Assembly: GCA_963799455.1 (NCBI GenBank)
Contig: CAWCXF010000007.1
Span: 1,550,001-1,614,000 of the forward strand
Source of the DNA: CAWCXF01 sp963799455
GTDB taxonomy: Bacteria; Pseudomonadota; Alphaproteobacteria; Rhodobacterales; Rhodobacteraceae
Direction: 5' to 3'
DNA length: 64,000 nucleotides
Shown here: one piece after another, positions 1 through 9,722 of the stretch
How the letters are laid out: each line of letters starts with the position of its first letter
Numbering within the stretch: the first letter of the stretch is position 1
Position numbers and translations under genes: made by a program
The notes under the pieces: model-generated
The model's input: the letters and a program-made list of their open reading frames with translations, nothing else
What the model was told of the DNA's origin: nothing
Databases searched by the model: none

Positions 1-1252
1 GCAGGCCGAGGATGTCGGCGAACACGTCGTTCGGCAGCGAGCCCGCGAGGTTCGGCAGCACGTGCGGCGCGCGGCCCGACATGCGCTCCAGCGAGCGGGC
101 GACGCGGCGCGCCCAAGGGTGGCCGGGATCGAGCCGCGTCGCCGCGAAGGCGCCGCTCTCGTGGGGCCGGATCCCGACCGCCTCGAAGCCTCCGGCGTCG
201 AGATGGCGACGCAGCGCGGGCAGGATCGCGTCCGGGTCGGTGCCGACCACGTATCGCAGCTGGCACGTCGCGCGCGCGGTCCCCGCGATGGCGTTGACCG
301 GCGCCTCGGGGACGCCCGCCGTCATCGCCAGCACCGCGAAGGCGTTCCAGCCGAAGGCGCGCTCGGCCGGGGTGAGGTCGGGCTCGCCCCAATCGGCGTC
401 GATCGCGGGGCCGTCCCCGCCCTCGACCGGCAGGCCGCGCAGCGCCGCGCGCACCGAAGGCGTCAGGCTGTCCGGGCGCCATTCGGGGACGCGGATGGCC
501 CCGCGCGCGTCGCAGATCGACGCGAGCGCATGGGCGAGGATCTGCGCCGGGTCGGCCAGGAGCCCGCCCCAGTTGCCCGAATGATGCGCGCCCTCGCGCA
601 GGCCCACCACGAGGTCGAAGTTGAGCGCGCCGCGCGCGCCCATGAAGATCGTGGGCGTGCCGGGCTGGAGCCTCGGCCCGTCGGAGGCGATCAGCACGTC
701 GGCCCGCAGGCGCTCGGCGTGGAGGCGCATCAGGTCCGCCAGCCCCGGCGATCCGGTCTCCTCCGAGGTCTCCAGGACGATCTTGAGGTCGAAGCCGAGC
801 CGTCCGCGCTCGGCCAGCACGGCTTCGAGCGCCGTGAGGTTGATCAGGTGCTGGCCCTTGTTGTCGGCGGTGCCGCGGCCGTAGAGGCGATCGCCCTCCT
901 CGACCAGCCGGAAGGGGTGCAGCCCCTCGCGCCAGGCGCCGGCCTGGCCGCGGATCACGTCGCCGTGGCCGTAGGTCAGAACGCAGGGCCCGCCGCCCTC
1001 GATCCGCTGCCCGAGCAGGATCGGGCCTCCGCGCGGGTCGGGGTTCCCGACGATCTCGCAGGCGACGCCCAGCCGCTCGAGCCGCGGGCGGATCGCGCGC
1101 TCCAGATAGGCGGCGAGCGCGGGCGCCTGCGCGGGCTCCTGGCTCTCGGTCTCGTGGGCCACCAGGTCGGAGAGGTCGTCGCGGAAGCGGCCCGCGTCGT
1201 GGTGGCGCTCGACGCGCGCGACGGCGCCCTCGCGCGAGGGGGCTACGGTCAT
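1..1252 (-). CDS. M20-family metallopeptidase, C-terminus cut by window edge
   Basis: Zinc-dependent amidohydrolase or dipeptidase of the M20 family. About 417 codons are present; the C-terminus lies outside the window. The family metal-ligand segments are visible: YGHGDVI near residue 94, GRGTADNKGQ near residue 127 and the EETGSPG catalytic Glu segment near residue 165. The ATG at 1252 overlaps the TGA of the upstream GH116 gene (ATGA), so translation is coupled and the two genes probably form one operon running leftward from opgG. No signal peptide is visible, so it is probably cytoplasmic. The substrate cannot be told from sequence; an acylated amino acid or small peptide is typical. Family assignment is firm, substrate unknown. 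Confidence 0.88.
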   Translation of the reverse strand, partial: MTVAPSREGAVARVERHHDAGRFRDDLSDLVAHETESQEPAQAPALAAYLERAIRPRLERLGVACEIVGNPDPRGGPILLGQRIEGGGPCVLTYGHGDVIRGQAGAWREGLHPFRLVEEGDRLYGRGTADNKGQHLINLTALEAVLAERGRLGFDLKIVLETSEETGSPGLADLMRLHAERLRADVLIASDGPRLQPGTPTIFMGARGALNFDLVVGLREGAHHSGNWGGLLADPAQILAHALASICDARGAIRVPEWRPDSLTPSVRAALRGLPVEGGDGPAIDADWGEPDLTPAERAFGWNAFAVLAMTAGVPEAPVNAIAGTARATCQLRYVVGTDPDAILPALRRHLDAGGFEAVGIRPHESGAFAATRLDPGHPWARRVARSLERMSGRAPHVLPNLAGSLPNDVFADILGL

Positions 1253-3645
1253 CGGGGCTCCTCCGGCTGCGGCCGCCCGTCGGCCCGCTCCGCGTCGCGC
1301 GCCAGGGCCAGCGCCCAGGCCCCCAGGGGACGGAGGTTCATCTGCGCGCGGATGAGCGGGCGGGCGGGGTCGATCGCGGCGGGCGTGCGGAAGTGCAGCC
1401 CCCGCTCGGGGCCGAGCTCGCGCGCGAGCGCCGTCATCAGGGCCCGGCACTCCGCCTCCAGGCCGAAGGCGCGGAGCTGGGCCGCGAGGGAGTAGTTGAA
1501 GCCGACCAGCACCTCGTCCCATTGCAGCCCCTCCTCGCCCTCGGGCGCATAGAGCGCCGAGGAGTGGGCGGCGGAGACGATGGCCACGGCGCCGCGGCCC
1601 CCGCCCGCTTCGAGAAAGCAGCGGCGGAAGACCGTGGCGAGCGCCGTGCGGGCCTTCGCCGGATCCACCGTGTCCCCCAGGCCCAGCATCCGCGCGGTGG
1701 CCGGGCCGTGCATCTGCTCGGCGAGGATCGCGTCCGAGAACCGCCCCGCCGAGTCGAGGCGGAAATGCGTGCCGGTCCAGAGCGCGCGCTCGAAGGCGGG
1801 CTCGGCGGTGGCCGACATCGCGCGCCAGCGGGCGGCGGCGCGGGGCTCGCCCACGCGCCCGGCGAGCGCCGCCGTCGCGCGCAGGGCGGTGAGCCACAGC
1901 CCGCCGCAATAGGCCGAGATCCCCGTCATCGGCACGTTGTCGAAGGTCTGGTCGGGGACGCCGTCGTTCTCGATCATCCCGTCGCCGTCGCGGTCGAAGA
2001 GAGCGAGCGCCTCCATCGCCTCGCTCACCGCGGGCCACCAGCGCGCCGCCGTCGCGGGCGCGCCCGAGCGCGCCTCGCGCCAGGCGGTGACGGCGAGCAT
2101 GGCGTTGAAATCCTTCCACCGCGTCGAGTCCTGGTAGGCGTAGTCGTTGGCGCGCGCGAAGGGGTCGGCGTCGGGCGCGCCGAGGTCGTGCGGCGCCATG
2201 CCGGCGCGCTGGCGCGGCATCCGGGCGCTCGATTTGAGGTGGAGCCTGGGCTCGGGGTCGTCGCGCGGCACCTCCTCGGCATAGGCGTCGAGCACGAGGC
2301 GCGCGAGCGGCGCGAAGAGGTCCGAGACCGCCGCCGCGGCGTAGCTCCACAGGTCGAGCGTGGCGTAGAGCGGGTAGTCGGGGCACTCGATGAGGCCGAA
2401 GCGCTCCGGGCGAGGCCCCTCGGGCGCGGTCCAGACGGCGAGGCCGTCGGTCAGCATGTAGAGCTCGTTGATGGCCAGGTGCGCGGCCTCTGGCGGCAGG
2501 TCGAGCCGGGCCGTCGCCGCGTCGTGGAAGCGGTCGATCGCCTCGGACCAGGCGCCCGCGCGGGGCAGGGCGTGGGCGGCGATGGCCCGCGCCGCGCGCC
2601 CCTCGGCGCCCCAGCGGGCCGCGTGGTGGCGCAGCCATCGGCGGCCCTGGCCGAATCGGATCACCGGCAGATCCCACACCAGCGCGAGGTCGAGCGTGCG
2701 CGCCTCGCCAGGCGCGAGCGCGACGCGGGCCGCGATGGCACCCACCGGCCCGGGCGCGGGGAACTCGCTGAAGCCGCCGCCGGCGACCCAATCGCCGCCC
2801 TGCGGCGCGACCCGGCCCTCCTCCGCGAAGCCCCGCCAGAGCGCCGCGCCCTCGCGCAGGGGGTCGAAGGCGGGGCAGAGCGTCACCTCGACGCCCCCCG
2901 CCCGGCGCGCGGCGATCAGCACCTCGCCCTCGCCCATGTCGGGCGGCCCGGCGCGGTCGCGGGTCATCAGGACGCCGGCGAGCCCGTCGTCCTCGACGGC
3001 GCGGCTGCGCTGCCCCGCGACGCCGCCCGGCGGGATCTCGGCGCCGGTGAAGCGGCCGACGAGGTTGGCGAGGCTGAGCATCACGCCCGCGTCGAGCGGG
3101 ACGGGGCCCGCGTTGCGAAGATGCGCGCGGAACAGGCCCAGCGGCAGGTCGGCCTCGGCCATGAGCGCCGGGACCACCGGCGAGAGCTGCTCGATCGTGA
3201 GGCTCAGGCCGCCCTCGCGGTAGGCGTGCCACGCGCTGGGGAAGAGCGCGGCGTGGCGGCCGGCCGGGTCGAATCGCCAGCCCGGGAGGCCGCGGCCCTC
3301 GGGGCGCAGCGCGCGGGCGGTGGATGGGCCGCCCTCGGGGCGCTGCCAGAGCGCGAAGCCGTCGGCCGGGCTCGATGCGTGGACCACCCGCCCGGCCTGG
3401 AGCGTCCAGCGCGTCAGCCCGCCGTTCGGCCCCCGCGAGATGGCGCCCGTGCCGATCCCTCCCAAGGGCACGCCGACATCGTGGTGGCCTTCGACCTGGC
3501 CCTCGACGCGCGGGCGCTGCGGGCGCGCCGGCGCCCAGGGCAAGGCGACCGACCAGGCGAGCGGGTGGGGGTCGGCGGACAAGGGGCGGGCCTCGCGGAT
3601 CGGGGGGGCGGGGGCGAGCATAGCCGCCGTCCGGCGACGGTTCAC
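1249..3645 (-). CDS. GH116-family glycoside hydrolase (glucosylceramidase / beta-glucosidase type)
   Basis: Predicted beta-glucosidase or glucosylceramidase of family GH116 (GBA2-like), 798 residues from a GTG at 3645. An ATG at 3621, eight codons in, is an equally possible start; neither has a strong ribosome binding site. The N-terminal beta domain shows the GVPLGGIGTGAISRGPNGG segment. The catalytic barrel carries LIECPDYPLYATLD near residue 419, the candidate nucleophile region, and VPDQTFDNVPMTGISAYCGG near residue 564, where the Asp of PDQTFD matches the family acid/base. No signal peptide is seen, so it is probably cytoplasmic. It begins 22 bases after opgC stops, which places it in the glucan operon. 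A role in degrading glucans or glucolipids is inference. Confidence 0.88.
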   Translation of the reverse strand: MNRRRTAAMLAPAPPIREARPLSADPHPLAWSVALPWAPARPQRPRVEGQVEGHHDVGVPLGGIGTGAISRGPNGGLTRWTLQAGRVVHASSPADGFALWQRPEGGPSTARALRPEGRGLPGWRFDPAGRHAALFPSAWHAYREGGLSLTIEQLSPVVPALMAEADLPLGLFRAHLRNAGPVPLDAGVMLSLANLVGRFTGAEIPPGGVAGQRSRAVEDDGLAGVLMTRDRAGPPDMGEGEVLIAARRAGGVEVTLCPAFDPLREGAALWRGFAEEGRVAPQGGDWVAGGGFSEFPAPGPVGAIAARVALAPGEARTLDLALVWDLPVIRFGQGRRWLRHHAARWGAEGRAARAIAAHALPRAGAWSEAIDRFHDAATARLDLPPEAAHLAINELYMLTDGLAVWTAPEGPRPERFGLIECPDYPLYATLDLWSYAAAAVSDLFAPLARLVLDAYAEEVPRDDPEPRLHLKSSARMPRQRAGMAPHDLGAPDADPFARANDYAYQDSTRWKDFNAMLAVTAWREARSGAPATAARWWPAVSEAMEALALFDRDGDGMIENDGVPDQTFDNVPMTGISAYCGGLWLTALRATAALAGRVGEPRAAARWRAMSATAEPAFERALWTGTHFRLDSAGRFSDAILAEQMHGPATARMLGLGDTVDPAKARTALATVFRRCFLEAGGGRGAVAIVSAAHSSALYAPEGEEGLQWDEVLVGFNYSLAAQLRAFGLEAECRALMTALARELGPERGLHFRTPAAIDPARPLIRAQMNLRPLGAWALALARDAERADGRPQPEEPR

Positions 3646-3667
3646 CCCGCCGTTCGCGCCGCCCGTC

Positions 3668-4774
3668 TCAGGCGGGCCGCTTCGCCTGCGCCGGGCGCGC
3701 GCGCTTGGAGCCGAGCGTCTCGAAGCACCAGGCGACGAGGATCTGGAGCAAGAGGCCCGAGACGATGATCCAGGCGTCGAGCACGAGGCTCTCGGGCGCG
3801 CCCGAGCGGATCGCCTGGCCGAGGATCGACAGCACCGACCCGGCCGCGAACACCGGCAGGCCCTGGCGGCCCATCAGCGCCAGGGGGCGCGCCCAGGCGG
3901 TGGCGGCGGCCGCGCGGACCTGCGGCAGCGCCGAGAGCAGGTAGACCAGCGCCAGCGCGTGCAGCGCGCGGGGCGCCGCGAGGAAGGTCTTGTCGAAGCC
4001 CACCAGGTAGAAGGGCAGCCCGGCCCGGTAGCCCGCGGCCAGCACCTCGCGGCCCGCCTCGGCGACGGGCGGCACCAGCATCCAGGCCAGCACCGCGAGG
4101 AGGAACGCGGCGGCGGCCCAGACCAGCCTGCGGTCCACCGGCACGAGCCGCTCGCCGCGCCGCATCGCCAGGCCGATCAGGAGCCCCACGACGAAGACGA
4201 GCTGCCAGGAGAACGGGTCGAAGAACCAGCCGCCCGGGTTGGGGTAGTTCGGCAGGTTGAGCCGGAAGGCGCCCGCGACGGCCCAGAGCGCGACCGAGAG
4301 CGCCAGCAGCGTCCGGGGCCGCGCGTGGCCCAGCGCGATCAGGCCCGGCGTGGCCAGCAGCAGGACGATGTAGAGCGGCAGGATGTTGAAGTAGCCGAGC
4401 TGGTGCGCGAGCGTCGGCAGGCCGATCATGACGCCGATCTGGTCGTCGAAGAAGGCGGCCATGTTGTTGATCTCGATCATGCGGTGGACGCCGAAGGCGC
4501 GCGCCGCGACGGCCGCGATCCCCACCGCCATCATCGTCGTGACGATGTGGACCATGTAGAGCGTCCACGCGCGCCCCCAGACGCGCCGCGCGCCGCGCCA
4601 GAAGGCCCCCGAGACGATCTCGGGCCCGTAGGCGAGGCCCGCCGCCGCCCCCGACATGAGCACGAAGCCCTCGGCCGCGTCCGAGAAGCCGAAATTGCGG
4701 CTGGTGAGGTTCTCGAACACCGTGCCGGGGACGTGGTTGACGAAGATCATGCTCAGCGCCAGCCCGCGGAACAC
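3668..4774 (-). CDS. opgC: OpgC-type acyltransferase for periplasmic glucan substitution (start lost by frameshift)
   Basis: Integral membrane acyltransferase of the OpgC family, which adds succinyl groups to osmoregulated periplasmic glucans. The open frame gives about 368 residues with many hydrophobic segments. Its first residues, RDARLDVFRGLALSMIFVNH once six upstream codons are included, match the usual OpgC N-terminus. That frame has no start codon upstream of the GTG at 4774. However, an ATG at 4905 overlaps the opgH stop as ATGGCTGA and reads into this region one frame off. The natural gene is therefore probably 3668..4905 with one base missing between about 4780 and 4900. If the indel is real, translation from the coupled start fails. 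Confidence 0.8.
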   Translation of the reverse strand: MFRGLALSMIFVNHVPGTVFENLTSRNFGFSDAAEGFVLMSGAAAGLAYGPEIVSGAFWRGARRVWGRAWTLYMVHIVTTMMAVGIAAVAARAFGVHRMIEINNMAAFFDDQIGVMIGLPTLAHQLGYFNILPLYIVLLLATPGLIALGHARPRTLLALSVALWAVAGAFRLNLPNYPNPGGWFFDPFSWQLVFVVGLLIGLAMRRGERLVPVDRRLVWAAAAFLLAVLAWMLVPPVAEAGREVLAAGYRAGLPFYLVGFDKTFLAAPRALHALALVYLLSALPQVRAAAATAWARPLALMGRQGLPVFAAGSVLSILGQAIRSGAPESLVLDAWIIVSGLLLQILVAWCFETLGSKRARPAQAKRPA

Positions 4775-4897
4775 GTCGAGCCGGGCGTCGCGCGTGCCCG
4801 GCCCGGTGGCGACGAGGCTGTGCGCGGCTGGGCGCGGCCCCCGGATCGGGGCAGGGATCGGGGGCGGGCCGCCGCCGGCCGGCCGGGCTGGGACAGG

Positions 4898-6867
4898 TCA
4901 GCCATGCGCGGGCGCTGCGTCCAGGGGCCCACGGCCGGGCGCCGCGTCGCGCCAGCCCCTGAGCACGGCGTCGGCCCGGCGCAGGACCGGGCTCGGGTCG
5001 ATCTCGTCGCGGGTGACGAAGAGGCGCCGCGCCCGCGGGCGCGAGGTCCAGGTCACGACGAGGGGCGCCGCGATCATCGGCAGCGTCACCGGCAGCGCCC
5101 AGGGGGTCAGCTCGGGCGCGAGCCACGCCACCACGGCGAGGCTCGCGGCGCCTGCGAGCACGATCCACCACGTCGCGCGCCAGGCGAGCGGGAGCGAGAC
5201 CGAGTCGCGCCCGCGCGGGTTGGCGGGCCAGCCGCCGTCGATCCCCGAGAGCACCTGGAGCACGGCGCGGGTCTGGAACATCAGCATGATCGGCGCCGTG
5301 ACCGAGGTCAGCGCGATCTCGCAGATCACGGACGCTCCGCAGCGCGGCGCGCCGCCGAAGGCGGGCGCCGCGCCCAGCCGGATCGCCTTCACGAGGATGA
5401 GCAGCTTGGGCAGCAGCAGGAGCGTGACCACGCCGAGCGCGAGCCCGATCGCCTCGGCCGTCTCGTCGCTGGGGAAGACGGGGAAGAGCGCGGCGCCCTC
5501 GGGGAAGTAGTCGGGCGGCGGGTGCCAGAGCACCGCCGGCACCGCCGTGAGCAGCAGCGCCAGCCACAGCAGCGGCACCACGTAGGCGAGGACGCCCTGG
5601 AGCAGCGTGAAGCGGCTCCAGGGGGCGAGGCCGGGCGCGCGCAGCAGCCGGATGTATTGCAGGTTGCCCTGGCACCAGCGCCGGTCGCGCTTGGCATGCT
5701 CGAGCATGTCCTCGGGCCCCTCCTCGTAGGAGCCGCCCAGGTCGGGGTCGAGCCGCACCCGCCAGCCGCCGCGCACCAGGAGCGCGGCCTCGACGTAGTC
5801 GTGGCTCATGATGTGGCCGCCCAGCGGCGGGGGGCCGGAGAGCACCGGCAGATGGCAGCTCTGCGCGAAGGCCCGCACCCGCACGAGCGCGTTGTGCCCC
5901 CAGAACGGGCCCGTCGCCCCCTGCATCGCGGCCAGCCCGCGGGCGAAGATCGGCGCGTGCAGCGAGGCCGAGAACTGCATCGCGCGCCCGAAGAGCGAGC
6001 GAGCGCGCACCACCCGCGGCAGCGTCTGGAGGAGCCCGAGCCCCGGGTCGGCCTCCATCCGGCGGATCATCTCGATCACCGTCGCCCCCTCCATCAGGCT
6101 GTCGGCGTCGAGGATCAGCGCGTGGTCGTAGGCCGCCGCCCGAGCGGGCGAGGAAGTCGGCGATGTTGCCGGCCTTGCGGCCGGTGTTCTCGGCCCGCCT
6201 GCGGTAGAACATCCGCCCCGCGCCGTCGCGCTCGGCGACGAGGCGGGCGAACCAGTAGCCCTCCGCGCGCGCCACGGCCTCGTCGCGGGTGTCTGACAGC
6301 ACGGCGACGTCGATGCGCGCGTCAGCGCCCTCGGCCTCGATCGAGGCGTCCATGGCCGCGAGGCGCGCGAAGGTGGCCTGCGCGTCCTCCTGGTGGATCG
6401 GCATCACGATCACGGTGCGGCCGCGGATCGGCTCGTCGTCGCGCAGGCGCGGCTCGCGGCGCTCGCGGTAGAGGAGCCCGAGCACGCCCTGCGCGGCGCC
6501 CCAGGCGAGCCAGAACATGGTCGCGCCGAGCAGCGCCGCACGGCCCGCGTCGATCGGCTGGAGCCCCGCCCCGGCCGCGAACCTGAGGAACACCAGCGTC
6601 GAGGCGAGCGCCGCGGCGACCGCGGCGCTCAACGCGGCCGTCCTGCGCATCCGCGTCCCCGGCGAGGGGGCGGCCCCCGTCCCGGGCCCGCCCATCTCAG
6701 TCGGCCGAGCGGTGGCGCCCGCCTGCCAGCAGGCGCCGGGCGAGCTCGGCCAGCCCGACGCGCGGGCGAGGCGGCGGCTCGAGGATCTGGAGCGGCATCG
6801 CCAGGGGCGCGTGGGGGGGCGCGAAGACGCCCGCGTCGGGCACGATCTCGGTCTGCATCATCGTCAT
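4898..6867 (-). pseudogene. opgH: Glucans biosynthesis glucosyltransferase OpgH (MdoH), two frameshifts
   Basis: Inner-membrane GT2 glucosyltransferase that builds the beta-glucan backbone of periplasmic glucans. It starts at an ATG at 6867 overlapping the opgG stop (ATGA) and encodes the typical N-terminus with APLAMPLQ. That frame hits TGA at 6697-6699; coding resumes one frame off, with membrane segments followed by VIVMPIHQEDAQATF and NTGRKAGNIADFLARSGG. Near 6137 an extra G (GGCGGCGGCC where GGCGGCGCC restores the frame) shifts reading again. It then continues with AYDHALILDADSLMEG, including the metal-binding DADS motif, and RRWCQGNLQY, to a stop at 4898. All key motifs survive and no nonsense substitution is seen. 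Either a recently inactivated gene or sequence error. Confidence 0.85.
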
Positions 6868-8471
6868 GACGACTCGATCCACTGATAAAGCCATGTCTCG
6901 GACAGGCGCTCGTCGTAGCCCTCGACATAGGCGACGAGTTCCATCGCGGCGTCCCGTTCCGGCACGATGTCGGCCACGAGCCGCCATGTGTCCCTTCCCG
7001 GGAGCTTGGACAAGGTCTGGGTCTCGATCTCGCCGCGATTCACGCTCAGCCGCGCCTCGACCTCGGCGCCGTCGGGGAGCGCGCCGAGGCGCCCGCCCTC
7101 GAAATCGACCACGAACTTGCGCGACCGCCCGTCGCCCTCGACGCCCGAGACCCCGCCCGCGCCGGTGCGCGTCTCCGAGACGTAGGCCAGCCCCCCCTCG
7201 GGCGGCAGCATCCCCCAGCGCAGGCGGTAGGCGTCCTCGCGCGTCGAGCCCGCGGCCGCGGGCTCGCTCGGGTTCCAGTAGGCGACGATGTTGTCGTTGA
7301 TCTCCAGGTCGCTCGGGATCTCCACCAGCCGCACCGCGCCCCCGCCCCACTCGCCCGCGAAGTCCACCTCGACCGAGGGCCGGTCCTGGTAGTGGGCGCC
7401 CGCGTCCTGGTAGTCCTCGAAGGCGCGGTCGCGCTGGTGCAGGCCGAAGCCGCGCGGGCGCTCCTCGGCGAAGTAGGAGGTGGCCAGCCGCGGCGGGTTG
7501 GCGAGCGCGCGCCACAGCACGTCGCCCGACCCGCGCGGATCCGCAGCCCCTCGCTGTCGTGGACCTGCGGGCGGTAGTCGTCGAAGCGCGAGCGGTTGCT
7601 CTCGTCGTAGAGGAACATCGAGGTCAGCGGCGCCACGCCCAGATGCTCCACGTCGCGGCGGAAGTGGAGCCGCGCGGTGACGTCGATCACCGTCTGGCTG
7701 CCGGGCGCCACGACGAAGCGGTAGGCGCCGGCGACGCTCTCGCTGTCGAGGTCGGCGTAGAGCGTGAGCGTCTCCCCGCCCGGCTCGGGGCGCTCGACGT
7801 AGAAGGCCGAGAAGCGCGGGAACTCCTCGTCGGCCCCCGTCGCGGTGTTGATGGCGAGCCCGCGCGCGCTCACCCGTAGGCGTTGCCGCGCCCGAGCGCC
7901 CGGAAGTAGCTCGCCCCCTGGAACACCACCAGCTCGTCGAAGATGTCGGGCCGGTTGAGCGGCGTGGTGACGCGGAACCCCGAGACGCCCGGCAGCGCGG
8001 TGCCCGGCGCGATCGCCCCTCGGCCGAGTTGCGGTAGACGAAGTCGTCGGAGGTGAAGTCGAAGGGCCGCGCGACCCCGTCCACCACCTCGGAGACCGTG
8101 ACCGGCGTGTCGAAGAGCCAGCCGAGATGGAAGGCCTGGAGCCGGAAGCGGCGCCCCTCGCCCTGCCAGCGCGAGCGCTCGGGGCGGAAGTTGATGTTGC
8201 GGTACTGGTCGTAGGTCATGCCCTCGACGAACCCCGTCAGGGGCGCGGGCGCCGCGTAGGGCTCGCCCGCGCGGGCCCGCGCGGCCTCGCTCAGCGCGTC
8301 GAAGGAGAAGGGCTCGGCGGCCCGACCGGCGGCGGGCGGCTCGGCGGCCTGGGCGAGCGGGCGCCCGGGCAGGAGCGAGGCCGCGCCCAGCGCGGCGGCG
8401 GCGCCCATGACGGCGCGGCGCGGGAGGTGAGCGCCGGCATCCGGCCGGCTGAGAATCTGCAGGCACGACAA
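6864..8471 (-). pseudogene. opgG: Glucan biosynthesis protein OpgG (MdoG), three frameshifts
   Basis: Periplasmic protein needed for branching or release of osmoregulated glucans. The N-terminus holds a twin-arginine-like export signal (PRRAVMGAAAALGAASLL), then GMTYDQYRNINFRPERSRW, a hallmark of the family. Reading needs three one-base corrections, all equivalent to a missing base: near 8016-8020 (after VYRNSAEG), near 7873-7876 (between RGNAYG and SARGLAINTATG) and near 7533-7537 (before GSGDVLWRALANPP). The C-terminus ends WLYQWIESS. The start is uncertain: the TTG at 8471 has only a poorly spaced G-run before it. As a set the opg genes would make periplasmic glucans; as read here none is intact. 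Confidence 0.87.
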
Positions 8472-8720
8472 CCCCCGAGGGTCCGAGTGTTAACCTTTGC
8501 GCGCAGCTATGGTCCGACGCGGCCGCCATGGCGACGGCCAGCCGCTCGAGACCGCCCGAACCGGCACGACTCCGCCTATTTCGTCATCGCTTCGGCCGGC
8601 GGGACGAGGCCGCGTGGGCGCTTCGGGGCGTTCCGGGGCGCCGATGCCCGATTTTCCGGCGATCGCTCACCCTCGCCCGCGCCGCGCTCGCCCCGCGCGG
8701 CTCGGAGCCGGGGTCCGCCC
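8472..8720. other. Intergenic region upstream of opgG
   Basis: 249 bases between the opgG start and the pxpC stop, both genes on the minus strand. It should hold the opg operon promoter. It is slightly less GC-rich near the opgG end, but I see no convincing -35/-10 pair and no strong hairpin. Confidence 0.5.
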
Positions 8721-9722
8721 TCACTCGCCCCAGGCGCCCGAGACGAGATCGACCGAGAGGAGGAATCGGCTGGTCAGCCGCGTCCGCGGGCGCGGCTCGG
8801 GGCGGGCCACCGCACCGGCCAGCGCGCGACGGGCCGCCCACGCGCCCTCGGGGGCCTCCCAGGCGAATCGGACGGCCTCGCCCGCGCGCGCCTGGGCGAG
8901 CCGCGGGCGGTCGGCGCGGGCCAGCACGGCGATCTTCGGGTATCCGCCCGTCGGCCCCCGGTCGGCCAGCAGCACCACCGGCTGGCCCGAGCCCGGCACC
9001 TGCATCGCGCCCTCCACGATGGCGTCCGACACGATGTCGTGCCCGCCCGGGCAGCGCAGCGGCGCGCCTTCGAGCCAGGTGCCCATGCGGTCCTGCCGCG
9101 CGGTGACGGCGTAGGGCTCGGCCACGAGCGCCTCCCGCGCGGCCTCGTCGAAGAGGTGGTGCTGCGGCCCCGGCAGCAGGCGCAGCGGCGCGCCGTCCTC
9201 GGCGTCGAGCGGGTCGCGCACGAGCCGCGGCGAGAAGCCGGACGGGGCCTCGGCGCACTCGAACGCGGTGTCGGGCGCGGGCGGCGGCGGCCCGAGCCCG
9301 GTGCGCGCGTTGGTGGCGTGCGAGCCCAGCACGGGCGGGCCCACGTCGAGCCCGGCCGCGGCGAGCGTGCCCCACATGCCGCTCGCGCCCGCCCTGAGCA
9401 CGAGCCGCGCGCCGGGCGCGAGGACGAGCCCCGCGGGCGGGTCGAGCGCGGTGCGGCCCTCCGCCTCCTCCAGGGCGGCCGAGAAGCCGGGCGCCGCGAG
9501 GCCCAGCGCGATCGCGCCGCCCTCGGCCTCGACGCTCAGCCCGCCCAGGCCGAACTCGATCGCGGGCGCCTCGGGCGGCGCGCCGGCGAGCGCCAGCGCC
9601 AGCGCGTGGCGCGCCCAGTCCATCGGCCCCGACTCGGAGACGCCGTAGCGCAGGAGCCCGCGGCGCCCGCGGTCCTGGATCGAGGCGCCGGGCCCCGCGG
9701 CGAGCACGCGCAGGCGCGCCAT
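8721..9722 (-). CDS. pxpC: 5-oxoprolinase subunit C (PxpC), biotin-dependent carboxyltransferase-like
   Basis: Third subunit of the bacterial ATP-dependent 5-oxoprolinase that opens pyroglutamate to glutamate; 333 residues. Family segments visible include GPGASIQDRGRRGLLRYGV and SGPMDWARHALA at the N-terminus, RLLPGPQHHLF in the middle and ILADRGPTGGYPKIAVL-type sequence (here LLADRGPTGGYPKIAVLA) near the C-terminus. The ATG at 9722 overlaps the pxpB TGA as ATGA, so translation is coupled. It is the last gene of a pxpA-pxpB-pxpC operon. Length and motifs fit the family and nothing looks broken. Confidence 0.93.
   Translation of the reverse strand: MARLRVLAAGPGASIQDRGRRGLLRYGVSESGPMDWARHALALALAGAPPEAPAIEFGLGGLSVEAEGGAIALGLAAPGFSAALEEAEGRTALDPPAGLVLAPGARLVLRAGASGMWGTLAAAGLDVGPPVLGSHATNARTGLGPPPPAPDTAFECAEAPSGFSPRLVRDPLDAEDGAPLRLLPGPQHHLFDEAAREALVAEPYAVTARQDRMGTWLEGAPLRCPGGHDIVSDAIVEGAMQVPGSGQPVVLLADRGPTGGYPKIAVLARADRPRLAQARAGEAVRFAWEAPEGAWAARRALAGAVARPEPRPRTRLTSRFLLSVDLVSGAWGE

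Noticed and set aside
3320..6586. Plus-strand open frame of 1088 codons antisense to GH116, opgC and opgH
   Set aside because: Arg/Gly/His-rich translation with no domain; it exists because third-position GC removes stops on the opposite strand. The minus-strand genes have clear family motifs. The same reasoning removes many other long antisense frames, for example at 16993-21369 and 45750-47714.
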